Positions 24,139-32,718 of a stretch of 64,000 nt of DNA are shown here, one piece after another. The notes below the pieces were generated by a model. It was not told where the DNA came from and searched no databases. It saw only the letters and a list, made by a program, of their open reading frames with translations. Within the stretch, counting starts at the first letter, position 1. Each line of letters begins with the position of its first letter. The DNA is taken from NCBI GenBank assembly GCA_046290575.1, contig JBKAGX010000001.1, forward strand, positions 744,001-808,000, in the 5' to 3' direction. A program made the position numbers and the translations under genes. Source of the stretch: JANQQJ01 sp046290575 (GTDB lineage Bacteria; Pseudomonadota; Alphaproteobacteria; SMXS01).

Positions 24139-25919
24139 GCCGCGCTCGCAGCCAATGGCGCGGATTGAGCGGTGCGGACGGCTTGTGACAGCGCGCGCGC
24201 GTCCGCCCGTGGCAGGGGCTGGTAATGCGCACCCATTTCTTTCGCCAGTTCCTTTGCATCGACACGGGGGCGCGGTGAGACGTCGACCAGCAGGGAGGAC
24301 CATCCGCAGGTGCGCAAGGCGCGCGCGGCGGTCGCTGCATCTTCACCAGCCTGCTTGCGTCCCGGCTGACCGTCACGCGCAATATTCGCGCGTCCATCCG
24401 TGAGCACGACAATGACCGGCGTATCGCCGCTGCGTGCAGCAGCATCGCCAAGCAGGCGTGCCGCGTCCAGGCCCGCGGCCAATGGCGTGCCGCCACCGCC
24501 CGGCAGGGCCGCCAGGCTTCGTTTGGCGCGGACCAGCGAGCGCGTGGGTGGTAACAATAATTCGGCACACTCGCCGCGAAACGCGATCAACGCCACTTGG
24601 TCACGGCGGACGTAGCTTTCCGCGAGCAGCAATTCGATGGCGCCTTTGGCCTCGGCCAGCCGGTTCAGCGCGGCAGAGCCGGAGGCATCCACCACGAAAA
24701 TGGTCGTGGTCTGGCTGCGGCGTTTGAAACGGGTAATTCTGAAATCGTCGCTGCGGATCGCGATCCGCCCGCTGTTTTGCTGCTCCGTCCGCTTGCGCAA
24801 CGGTTGCCACGGCGCCGCGGCACGCAGGGTGTCCACGACATTAAGCCGTGCCCCATTGCGCGGGTCTCCGGGCCGCGTACCGATAGGCCGGCCCCGTTTC
24901 AGTGAGGTTTCAATCGCGCCGGCGCGTCCAGCATCGCGCTCGGCGCCCCGGCGCCTGTCTTCTGAGCGAAGCTGCGCCAAAAGCCCGGGAGGGATGGCGG
25001 CCAGCACGGCTTCCAGCACCCTGTCTTCCATGGGCCCCTGGTCGGTCGAACTGTCTTCTTTCGACTCATCAGGGCTGTCGGTTGGCGGTTCTTCCGGTGG
25101 GGGCTGGTCTTCAGGCGGCGCTTCCTGGATCGGCAGCATGGTGGCGCGCGGTGCCAGCACCAGCCGCGCGGCCAGTGTCACATCGTCGTCGGAAACCTGT
25201 TTGCGGTCTGCCAGCGCCGCTGATGCCCGGGCCGCTTTCAGCGCCAGTAACGGTGCGCGCAAGGTCGCGATGCCGAGGGCCAGCGCCGTACCGCACAGCA
25301 TTTCAAGAACATGATCGTCGGCTTCGACGCTGCTTAACCGGGTGCGCGCGTCTTCGATAGTGTCAGCATCCGCGGCCTCGCTCACCGTGTCGCCAAGGGC
25401 GATGGGATTGAGGTCGAGGTGAAAGGCCAGACGTTCGACCAGTGGCGCGGGGGGGCGTTCATCTTCGGCGAGCCCCTCGTCCAAGGCAATGACGCCGATG
25501 CGCGCTGGGGTGCGCAGGCCGAAGCCGTCGCGTTCGAGAGCGACTTCGCCTGAATCGAGCGCGGCACTCAAATGGGCTGCCGTCGATGGGGACAATCGTT
25601 CGGCCATGGCCGCCATCACAACACCGCCATCGGCTTCGCTCATCAGGCCGGTCTGGGCGATGGGCCGGCCGCTGTTCAGCGTGGCTGTCAGATCGAGGCC
25701 GCCCAGCAAGCGATCATCACCGGCATGCAGCGGCAGCCGGCGTACAGGGGCATCGGGGCTGAGTAAGGTCCGAAACGTCTGAAGCCAGATGTCCCTTACC
25801 GGGCCGGGCATGGCGCGCAGGCTGATACCGCCCAGGCCGTGCGGGTCGATGGTAAAGAGCTGTGCCGCAGAAATCGCGTCTGCCCACCGTTCAGCGCCGC
25901 TGATGGCAGGCGCTTCCAT
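24135..25919 (-). CDS. bchD: Magnesium chelatase subunit D
   Basis: This 594-residue subunit forms the AAA+ motor platform with BchI. It has a degenerate N-terminal AAA domain, a Pro/Glu/Asp-rich acidic linker around residues 265-295 (PPEDQPPPEEPP), and a C-terminal von Willebrand A domain with the MIDAS motif VDASGSAALN. Mg-chelatase inserts Mg2+ into protoporphyrin IX, the branch point from haem. The stop and start codons overlap those of its neighbours, so bchIDO is tightly coupled. Confidence 0.96.
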   Translation of the reverse strand: MEAPAISGAERWADAISAAQLFTIDPHGLGGISLRAMPGPVRDIWLQTFRTLLSPDAPVRRLPLHAGDDRLLGGLDLTATLNSGRPIAQTGLMSEADGGVVMAAMAERLSPSTAAHLSAALDSGEVALERDGFGLRTPARIGVIALDEGLAEDERPPAPLVERLAFHLDLNPIALGDTVSEAADADTIEDARTRLSSVEADDHVLEMLCGTALALGIATLRAPLLALKAARASAALADRKQVSDDDVTLAARLVLAPRATMLPIQEAPPEDQPPPEEPPTDSPDESKEDSSTDQGPMEDRVLEAVLAAIPPGLLAQLRSEDRRRGAERDAGRAGAIETSLKRGRPIGTRPGDPRNGARLNVVDTLRAAAPWQPLRKRTEQQNSGRIAIRSDDFRITRFKRRSQTTTIFVVDASGSAALNRLAEAKGAIELLLAESYVRRDQVALIAFRGECAELLLPPTRSLVRAKRSLAALPGGGGTPLAAGLDAARLLGDAAARSGDTPVIVVLTDGRANIARDGQPGRKQAGEDAATAARALRTCGWSSLLVDVSPRPRVDAKELAKEMGAHYQPLPRADARALSQAVRTAQSAPLAASAA

Positions 25920-26944
25920 CAGTCGAAGACTTCCTCAAGCGCGCGTTCGACGCGGGTGGTCGACCCGGCCTCATCCAGCGGGTCGCGGCGCAGCCGGTGC
26001 CGGAGCGCCAGCGGCGCGACCTCACGCAGATGTTTGTCGGCAACAGCGTCATCGCCTTTGAAACTTGCCAGCGCGCGACCGGTTTTCACCAGTGTCAGCT
26101 CGCCGCGCAAACCGTCTGTGCCCAGCCGCATGCAAAGCTGTGCGGCGCGTTCCAGCGCCGCCGTCGGCACGTCGACGCTGTCGAGGCGCTCCCGGGCCTT
26201 CTTGATCCGGCCCCGCAAACGCCCGTCCTTGCGCTTCCACTGATCCGTAAAGCCCGCGGGATCGCGTTCATAGGAATCGCGGCGGCGAACGACTTCGACG
26301 CGGGTTTCAAGATCCTTGGGTGTTGTCACTTCAACCGACAGGCCGAACCGGTCCAGCAATTGTGGCCGCAATTCGCCTTCTTCTGGATTGCCGCTGCCGA
26401 TCAGCACGAAGCGCGCCGGATGGCGCACGCTCAGCCCCTCGCGCTCGACAACGTTTTCCCCGGATGCGGCGACGTCGAGCAGCAGATCGACCAGATGGTC
26501 TTCCAGCAAATTGACCTCGTCGATATAGAGAAAACCGAGATGCGCGCGCGCGAGCAGCCCGGGCTCGAAGGCTTTCTCACCGCTGGCCAGTGCGCGTTCG
26601 AGATCAAGGGCGCCGACCACACGGTCTTCGGTCGCCCCCAGTGGCAGGTCGACCACAGGCACGGGGATTTGTTTTGACTTTGGGACGCCGTCTTTCAACG
26701 GCGGGTCGCATTCAGCGAGGCAGAACGCCAGATCGCGTTCCGGGTCGCAATGATAGCCGCCGGCAACAACAGCGCGTATGGGCGGCAGCAACGCGGCCAG
26801 CGCGCGCACGGCCGTCGACTTGCCGGTACCCCGGTCGCCGAACACCAGCACACCGCCCAAGGTCTGATCGACCGCAGCGACAGTCAGTGCCAGCTTCATT
26901 TCGTCCTGGCCGACGAGGGCGGAAAACGGGAAAGGCGCTCTCAT
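25919..26944 (-). CDS. bchI: Magnesium chelatase ATPase subunit I
   Basis: This 341-residue AAA+ ATPase powers magnesium insertion. The Walker A motif GDRGTGKST is at residues 36-44, Walker B lies in LGFLYIDEVNLL, and a sensor region in FVLIGSGNPEEGELRPQLLDRFG. It is the first gene of bchIDO. The 182 bases upstream (26945-27126) contain no gene; they hold a short inverted repeat (GATGT-CTTT-ACATC near 27041-27054) and no TGT-N12-ACA site. Confidence 0.97.
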   Translation of the reverse strand: MRAPFPFSALVGQDEMKLALTVAAVDQTLGGVLVFGDRGTGKSTAVRALAALLPPIRAVVAGGYHCDPERDLAFCLAECDPPLKDGVPKSKQIPVPVVDLPLGATEDRVVGALDLERALASGEKAFEPGLLARAHLGFLYIDEVNLLEDHLVDLLLDVAASGENVVEREGLSVRHPARFVLIGSGNPEEGELRPQLLDRFGLSVEVTTPKDLETRVEVVRRRDSYERDPAGFTDQWKRKDGRLRGRIKKARERLDSVDVPTAALERAAQLCMRLGTDGLRGELTLVKTGRALASFKGDDAVADKHLREVAPLALRHRLRRDPLDEAGSTTRVERALEEVFD

Positions 26945-27126
26945 CGGGATGCCCGGTTGCCCGCTACCGTTGGCTGATGTTCGACCCCGCAGGTGGTGCC
27001 CATGTCTCTTTCCGTCCCCGACCGGTTAAATCTTGATGCGATGTCTTTACATCATCGTCGAAGGCCCGGCGGAACGTAAAGCTAGATTTACACCTCATTG
27101 TCTGTCTCGTGTGATCCCAGACAGGG

Positions 27127-29535
27127 TTACGCTGCAGCGGCCTGGTCTTGTTGGATGTCGATGGCCTCCCATTCAAGCTTGCCTGCATAGCGCCACGCCA
27201 TATTGCCGTTTTCATCAAGCGCAAATAGATGCAGCCAGCCATTGTCGAACAGCTCGCGCACACCGTCGTGACGTTTCAGGATGTCGGTCATCGCCTCGCG
27301 CGGCGCTTCGATACAGACCGACAGCCGAAGCGGTTCATGGATGTAACGCTCGCCATCATGCACCGACTGCCACGGCAGCCCCGCGCGCATCACGCCGCCA
27401 TTGCCCTCAACAACGCCGACGCCGCCGGTCACGTTGTGCAGCAGCTTGTTGCCGGAGCCGAACAGCTGCGGTGCGACGGTTGAGCCGTAATATTGCAGGC
27501 TGATCCAGCTGGCGACGACCACAGGTGCGGTCATGATAAGTTCCAGAACCGGGAACCCGTCATCCTGCTGCCAGTCATAATCATGCAGGAAGGCACGGCC
27601 TTCCAGGCTCTTGCCGGCCGTGCGGTGGCGCGGGGCTGCGATGAAGGCTTTGCAGCCTGCCAGCGCCCATTCCGGACGAACCTCGGCCCAGTCCCGGCTG
27701 CGCGCGGCGATGTTGGCGCCGCCGGCGGCCCTGGGTAACCGCAATGCGCGTTCGCCCCTGGTCACCTTGCCCGCAGCCTTCAGCCATGCGTCGGCCTGTC
27801 TCAAATCCTCTGCATGGGTGGGTGTGGGGTGGTCGTCCTTATAGAGCGTGACACGATCGGTCGTTGTGTCATGCAGCGCGCCAAGGAACAGCGTGTCGTC
27901 GGGAATCTCGATCCCTTTCTCCACCAGGCCAGCACGAACCTCGCTGTCGTTCAGCAGTGCGGCCAGAAGCCTCGCATTGACCTCGCCGGAATACCCGCCG
28001 CAGGCGCCGCAGTGAAGGCCGCTGGCATGCGGGTTGTTGACGACATTGGCGCCATGTCCCGCCAGCAGGATCAGCCGTGCGAAGTTGCCGGTCAGCGACA
28101 TCGCCCGCAGCACGGTTTCAGCCGCTCCGGTTCGCGCCTCCAGATCAAGGGCTGGATCGAGGCGGGGTGCTGGCTCATTCGGAGCAGACTTTGACGTCAG
28201 TCCCAGCGCATCGCGCAGCAGCTTGCCGACATAGACCGGTCCGGTGGCTTCTACAAAGGCGAAAGACGAGACGGCGGCGAGTTTGAATCGCCCCCAGGCC
28301 CGTCTGGCCCGGGCCCTGAAGCGCGCCAGCTGGTCGGCGTCGGCATCGTCGGGCCCGCCGGACACCGTGGTTACGCCAGGGTTCAGCAAGACCGGCAGAC
28401 GCAGTTCCTCGACATCCGAGGCGAAACCCCGATGCGCTGCGGTCAGCCCGAAAAAGCCCGCGAACCCGAGCGTCTGAATGCCGGGATTGACCGCTTCAAG
28501 CGCCCGGCGGAAAACCTCCGACCGGACATCAATACAAAAGGCCGCCTGGAGGTCTGGGCGATCACTCGATGCGACGGGTGACGGCGCGGCAAAGGTCTTG
28601 GCCAGCTGCCGTTGCGCGCCGCGCTCCGCCGCGTCTTGCAGGATAACATCGATCATCAGGTCGGCAGGGATGGCCAGAGGTTCGGCGTGGCCGTCGCGAG
28701 TCTCTGCCCATTGTGCGGCGATCTCGTCTTCATATTGCGCGAACAGCGCTTCTTCCCACAGCAGTCGGATGGCCAGGAAATCCGTGATTGTGGTGTCTGT
28801 ACCTTCCGCCAATTCAGCCTGCCAGAGCCGATAGCGCGCATATTGCGCCCAGCCGCCCAGGCTGAGCAGCAGCTGGTGAAGATAGGTTTCCAGCGCCGCT
28901 TCGCTGAGACCCAGCCTGTTGACTGCACGCGCCAGCGCATCTTCTGCGTGTTCGGGCGCATCGGCGATACGGGCTGCGAAGCCAACAAGACCCGCAATCT
29001 CTGGCGTCAGGTCATGGGTGGCGACGTTGCACCAGGCGACATAGGCGCCTTTTGCACGGGGGGCGGCCCAAAGTGCCTGACCCTCGTCGAAATAGCCGGC
29101 CGCCCAGGAGCCGAACCGTTCGGCAATCAGGCTTGGCCAGTCGATACCGGATGCTTCTGCTGCGAGGTCCGCGACGGTGGGTAACGCGTCGGGTGTCTGT
29201 TCGACAAGGTCGAGCACGGCTTTCAGCGCTTCCAGATCCTGCGGGCGCCCGGTTTCAGGGGCGCTGGCCAGCGCAGCAGCCAGATCATCATCATTGATCG
29301 AACCGTCGCCGAGGCGGTCGCGGTACCAGCTGCGCGGCATGGTCACAGCAGTGCCAGCGACGCGCGCCAGGCGCGCGCCGGCCGCAGCCAGCGTTTCGCC
29401 TGTCTGCCCCAGGAACGGATTGACCGCGACGGAAGATGCCAATGGCCAGACCGGAGGAATTGCTCGCGCGGCGTTGTCAGCGGCTTTCGACAGATTCTCG
29501 AGCGGGAGCGTGTTTGAAGTATTTGATGACGTCAT
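27127..29535 (-). CDS. dabA: DabA inorganic-carbon transporter, soluble subunit (UPF0753/DUF2309)
   Basis: This 802-residue zinc protein resembles a beta-carbonic anhydrase site used for vectorial CO2 hydration. The predicted zinc ligands are visible: FCIDVRSE near residue 333 and HCGACGGYSG near residue 507. Together with DabB it accumulates bicarbonate in the cytoplasm. It lies 22 bases downstream of dabB. In a phototroph the natural role is supplying dissolved inorganic carbon, though no Calvin-cycle gene is in the window. Confidence 0.93.
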   Translation of the reverse strand: MTSSNTSNTLPLENLSKAADNAARAIPPVWPLASSVAVNPFLGQTGETLAAAGARLARVAGTAVTMPRSWYRDRLGDGSINDDDLAAALASAPETGRPQDLEALKAVLDLVEQTPDALPTVADLAAEASGIDWPSLIAERFGSWAAGYFDEGQALWAAPRAKGAYVAWCNVATHDLTPEIAGLVGFAARIADAPEHAEDALARAVNRLGLSEAALETYLHQLLLSLGGWAQYARYRLWQAELAEGTDTTITDFLAIRLLWEEALFAQYEDEIAAQWAETRDGHAEPLAIPADLMIDVILQDAAERGAQRQLAKTFAAPSPVASSDRPDLQAAFCIDVRSEVFRRALEAVNPGIQTLGFAGFFGLTAAHRGFASDVEELRLPVLLNPGVTTVSGGPDDADADQLARFRARARRAWGRFKLAAVSSFAFVEATGPVYVGKLLRDALGLTSKSAPNEPAPRLDPALDLEARTGAAETVLRAMSLTGNFARLILLAGHGANVVNNPHASGLHCGACGGYSGEVNARLLAALLNDSEVRAGLVEKGIEIPDDTLFLGALHDTTTDRVTLYKDDHPTPTHAEDLRQADAWLKAAGKVTRGERALRLPRAAGGANIAARSRDWAEVRPEWALAGCKAFIAAPRHRTAGKSLEGRAFLHDYDWQQDDGFPVLELIMTAPVVVASWISLQYYGSTVAPQLFGSGNKLLHNVTGGVGVVEGNGGVMRAGLPWQSVHDGERYIHEPLRLSVCIEAPREAMTDILKRHDGVRELFDNGWLHLFALDENGNMAWRYAGKLEWEAIDIQQDQAAAA

Positions 29536-29557
29536 GGGATGTCTCCTTGAGAAGCCG

Positions 29558-31117
29558 TCAGGATGAGCGACGGTTGGACCAACCGCCGATCAGCCGGTCG
29601 AACATGGCGTTGGCGTACAGCCCGTTCGACAGATGGACACGCAGCCCGGCCGCCGCCGGGTGATAGGCCCAGAGCGGGAACATGGCCTGCGCCACGGCCA
29701 CCAGCGCAAAGCTCAACACCGCCAAAACGATCAAGGCCCATTCAAGCGGTCCGGGCGAGGGGGTGAGGGGCAAGGTGCCGGCCATCAACCATTCGGCGCC
29801 GGTCTGGAGCGCGAAGTAACCGGCCGCGGCGGCGACTGAATAGATCGCGGTGCGCCGGGTTAGCACCCTGGGGGCGGCGTCGGCCAGCCCCTGCGCCAGA
29901 AGATAGGCGACACCGAAGATCAGGATGGCGCCCAACGCGATGGCTTGAGGCGACTTTCCGGAAAACCCGAACGCAAACCCCACGATGGCATAGATGGCCA
30001 GCGCAATCAGAAAGGCGCGGCCCACTGCGACCCGGTTCGGGATGGCCACAGGACCGGGCCGGCGGATCAGCGCGACGCTGTCGACGGCGTTGCCGGATGA
30101 CAGGAAGGCGTGGGCCTTGTAAAGCGAGTGCGCGACAATGTGCAGCAGCGCCAGTGGAAACAGCGCCAAACCGCATTGCAGGATCATGAAGCCCATCTGC
30201 GCCACCGTCGACCACGCCAGCGACGTCTTCACCGCCGGTTGGGTCAGCATGACCAGGCCGCCAAACAGCGCGGTAAAACCACCAATCATCACCAGCAGGG
30301 CAAGCACGCCCGGTGACAACAGCATCACATCGGCGAACCGGATCAGCAGAAAGCCGCCGGCGTTGATGACGCCCGCATGCAGCAGCGCTGACACAGGTGT
30401 GGGTGTTTCCATGACTTCGGTAAGCCAGCCATGGGCGGGAAATTGTGCAGATTTCAGCAGTGCGGCGAGGGCCAGCAGGGCCGCGATCCAGGGGGCAATG
30501 GCCGCGCCTTCGCCAAGGCGTGCCTGTACCAGAATGTCGGCGATGTTGCCGGTGCCATAGCCGATCAACAGCAGGATGGCCGCGCCGATCAGGGCAGCGT
30601 CACCGATCCGTGCGGTGATGAATTTTTTCCGTGCGGCCCGCTGCGCGGCGATCCGGCCCGGGTAAAAGAGAAGAAGGCCATGCAGTGACAGGCTGGTGGC
30701 GATCCAGGCCACAATCAATTGCAGAAGACTGCCGGCCATCACCAGGAGCAGGACGGAGGCAAGCGTCGCGCATAGCCAGCCGGTGAACGCGCCCTGCCGG
30801 TCATCCCCGTCCATGTAAGTGCGGGCATAGCGCACCACGACCCAACCGACGAACGAGACCAGCAGGAGCATGATCACACTGAGTGCATCCAGGCGCACCA
30901 GCAGACCCATACCGGCCAGGCCGATCAGCGGGCTGTTGCCAGCGCCTTGCGTGATCAACAGCACGGCTGATGCGACGGATACGGCAAACGCGACCAGGGC
31001 GGCGCCTTCGGCCAGCAATGGGGCTTTCTCGGGGCGGATGCCGGGCGTACGAAATGCCAGAATCGAAGCGCCAACAAGGGCGATCGGGGCGAGCAGCGGC
31101 AATAGATGTGAAAGCAA
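29558..31117 (-). CDS. dabB: DabB inorganic-carbon transporter, membrane subunit (NuoL/MrpA-like)
   Basis: This 519-residue polytopic membrane protein belongs to the proton-translocating NADH-quinone oxidoreductase subunit L family, with about 13 hydrophobic segments and the antiporter-like core FPAHGWLTEVMETPTPVSALLHAG. Adjacent to dabA, it forms the cation-coupled membrane half of the DAB carbon pump. It is not part of a complex I operon: no other nuo or mrp genes flank it. The divergent LysR gene probably controls it. Confidence 0.92.
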   Translation of the reverse strand: MLSHLLPLLAPIALVGASILAFRTPGIRPEKAPLLAEGAALVAFAVSVASAVLLITQGAGNSPLIGLAGMGLLVRLDALSVIMLLLVSFVGWVVVRYARTYMDGDDRQGAFTGWLCATLASVLLLVMAGSLLQLIVAWIATSLSLHGLLLFYPGRIAAQRAARKKFITARIGDAALIGAAILLLIGYGTGNIADILVQARLGEGAAIAPWIAALLALAALLKSAQFPAHGWLTEVMETPTPVSALLHAGVINAGGFLLIRFADVMLLSPGVLALLVMIGGFTALFGGLVMLTQPAVKTSLAWSTVAQMGFMILQCGLALFPLALLHIVAHSLYKAHAFLSSGNAVDSVALIRRPGPVAIPNRVAVGRAFLIALAIYAIVGFAFGFSGKSPQAIALGAILIFGVAYLLAQGLADAAPRVLTRRTAIYSVAAAAGYFALQTGAEWLMAGTLPLTPSPGPLEWALIVLAVLSFALVAVAQAMFPLWAYHPAAAGLRVHLSNGLYANAMFDRLIGGWSNRRSS

Positions 31118-31201
31118 GGGGCGCTCCTGTCGAAGACGTCGTTGAGATCGCAGCAGGAAATAGCAATTCGGGATGCCATAAAAAAATTCATTGTTTGCAT
31201 A

Positions 31202-31216
31202 TTATAGTTCTATTAA
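31202..31216. promoter_or_regulatory. Candidate LysR-type operator in the dabB-lysR divergent region
   Basis: The sequence TTATAG-TTC-TATTAA is nearly symmetric and contains the T-N11-A pattern of LysR-family sites. It lies 11 bases before the regulator ATG in a markedly AT-rich stretch (31178-31220) within the 109-base divergent spacer. This suggests autoregulation plus control of dabBA; it is inferred from position only. Confidence 0.4.
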
Positions 31217-31226
31217 AACGAACGAT

Positions 31227-32111
31227 ATGGCGGACCTGAACTATCGGCATCTGCGCTATTTCTGGGCGGTCGCCCATGACGGGAATCTCACCCGCACGGC
31301 AGAGCGGCTCAATCTGTCCCAGTCGGCGCTTTCGGTACAGATCCGCAAACTCGAAGATCAGCTCGGCCATGCCCTGTTCGAACGCCGTGGCCGCCAGCTT
31401 CACTTGACCGAAGCAGGACGGATCGCGCTGGATCACGCCGATACAATCTTTGCAGCAGGTGGTGAACTGATGGGAACCCTGCGCGAGGCGGGACGCGCGC
31501 GGCAGGCGGTTCGCGTGGGGGCGCTTGCCACACTGTCGCGGAATTTCCAAATCGGGTTCCTGCGTCCGATTCTGGGCCGTACCGATGTTGAAGTTGTTTT
31601 GCGGTCGGGCAGTCCGGCAGACTTGTTACGCGCGCTTGAAACCCTCAATCTGGACGTTGTGCTGACCAATCAGCCCCCTGCCCGCGATGGGGTAACGCCT
31701 TTTTTGTCACACCGGCTGGCAGAGCAGCCGGTCAGCCTGGTGGGAACGCCTGCCTTACTGTCCGAGGGGGAGTCGCTCACCGAATTGCTCGCCGCGCAGC
31801 CCGTGATTTTGCCGACGCCGGAGACCGGCGTACGGATCGGCTTCGATGCGCTGATCGATCGTCTGGGCGTTCGGCCCAAGATCGCAGCCGAGGTCGACGA
31901 TATGGCCATGATGCGTCTTCTGGCCCGCGATGGCGTGGGGCTTGCCGTGCTGCCGCCCATCGTTGTTAAGGATGAACTTGAAAGCGGCTTGCTGGCGGAG
32001 GCTGATCAACTGCCCGGAATTAGTGAAAGATTTTTTGCTGTGACAACGGAACGGAAGTTTCCGAACCCCCTTTTGGGCGCGCTGCTACAGGCGGGTGCCG
32101 ACCACACATGA
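31227..32111 (+). CDS. LysR-family transcriptional regulator divergent from dabBA
   Basis: The 294-residue protein starts at ATG 31227. It has an N-terminal winged helix-turn-helix (MADLNYRHLRYFW, then RTAERLNLSQSALSVQIRKLE) and a periplasmic-binding-like effector domain. The sequence resembles the NhaR-like branch. Transcribed away from dabB, it is the likely regulator of inorganic-carbon uptake, perhaps sensing a photorespiratory or carbon-status metabolite; that role is inferred. TTG 31191 is an unlikely alternative start. Confidence 0.88.
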   Translation: MADLNYRHLRYFWAVAHDGNLTRTAERLNLSQSALSVQIRKLEDQLGHALFERRGRQLHLTEAGRIALDHADTIFAAGGELMGTLREAGRARQAVRVGALATLSRNFQIGFLRPILGRTDVEVVLRSGSPADLLRALETLNLDVVLTNQPPARDGVTPFLSHRLAEQPVSLVGTPALLSEGESLTELLAAQPVILPTPETGVRIGFDALIDRLGVRPKIAAEVDDMAMMRLLARDGVGLAVLPPIVVKDELESGLLAEADQLPGISERFFAVTTERKFPNPLLGALLQAGADHT

Positions 32112-32193
32112 CAGCGGACGCGCGAAGGATAATAGTGAAGGGCAATAGTTATGACGGTCCTTTTCCCCTTCACCTGGCGGCGCAACGACTGAT

Positions 32194-32709
32194 ATGAGCC
32201 ACCCGCAAATTATTGAGAATGAAAGGTGGCGCCGGTTGCTGGGTCGGTGGTTCGATCTGTGGGGTTGCGCGGGTCTGGACCAGCGAGTCACGATCGCTGT
32301 CAATAACCGGTTTCAGACAACGCTGGGGCGATACGAGCATCGGGATCGGCGAATCTCGATCGCAGCGTTCCTGCTGGAGGGCCCTCCGGCCTTGCTGGAA
32401 GAGATTTTATGTCATGAAGCCGCGCATGCAGCCGTGGCACACCTTCATCCACGGCGGGTAAAGCCCCACGGCGCCGAATGGCGAGCGCTGATGCGTGCCG
32501 CTGGATACAAGGCAAGAGCAACAATGCGGGTCGATGACGCCGGAATCACTCTTCCCCGTCGCAGAAAAGCTGCTTGGCGTCATTCATGTCCGGTCTGCAA
32601 GGCCTCTCGAAATGCCGGCCGCCCGGTCAGACAGTGGCGGTGCGCGCGCTGCCTTGCCAAGGGATTGAACGGTGAGTTGCTCATTTCTCGGCTGGAGTCT
32701 CGTCCCTAG
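32194..32709 (+). CDS. SprT-like zinc metalloprotease domain protein
   Basis: This 171-residue protein contains the metalloprotease motif HEAAHAAVAHLHP (HEXXH) followed by KPHGAEWRALMRAAGY, as in SprT/Spartan-like domains, and a C-terminal zinc ribbon (CPVCKASRN then WRCARC). Family members cleave DNA-protein crosslinks or are of unknown function. The gene is preceded by a possible hairpin (GTGAAGGG at 32135-32142 with CCCTTCAC at 32166-32173) that may mark the end of the upstream transcript. It converges with the selenoprotein operon. Confidence 0.85.
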   Translation: MSHPQIIENERWRRLLGRWFDLWGCAGLDQRVTIAVNNRFQTTLGRYEHRDRRISIAAFLLEGPPALLEEILCHEAAHAAVAHLHPRRVKPHGAEWRALMRAAGYKARATMRVDDAGITLPRRRKAAWRHSCPVCKASRNAGRPVRQWRCARCLAKGLNGELLISRLESRP

Positions 32710-32718
32710 ATTTCTGCC

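Noticed and set aside
27041..27054. PpsR or FNR box upstream of bchI
   Set aside because: The GATGT-N4-ACATC palindrome matches neither TGT-N12-ACA nor TTGAT-N4-ATCAA.
29558..31117. Stand-alone complex I or Mrp antiporter subunit
   Set aside because: No other nuo or mrp genes flank it and the UPF0753 partner dabA is directly adjacent.
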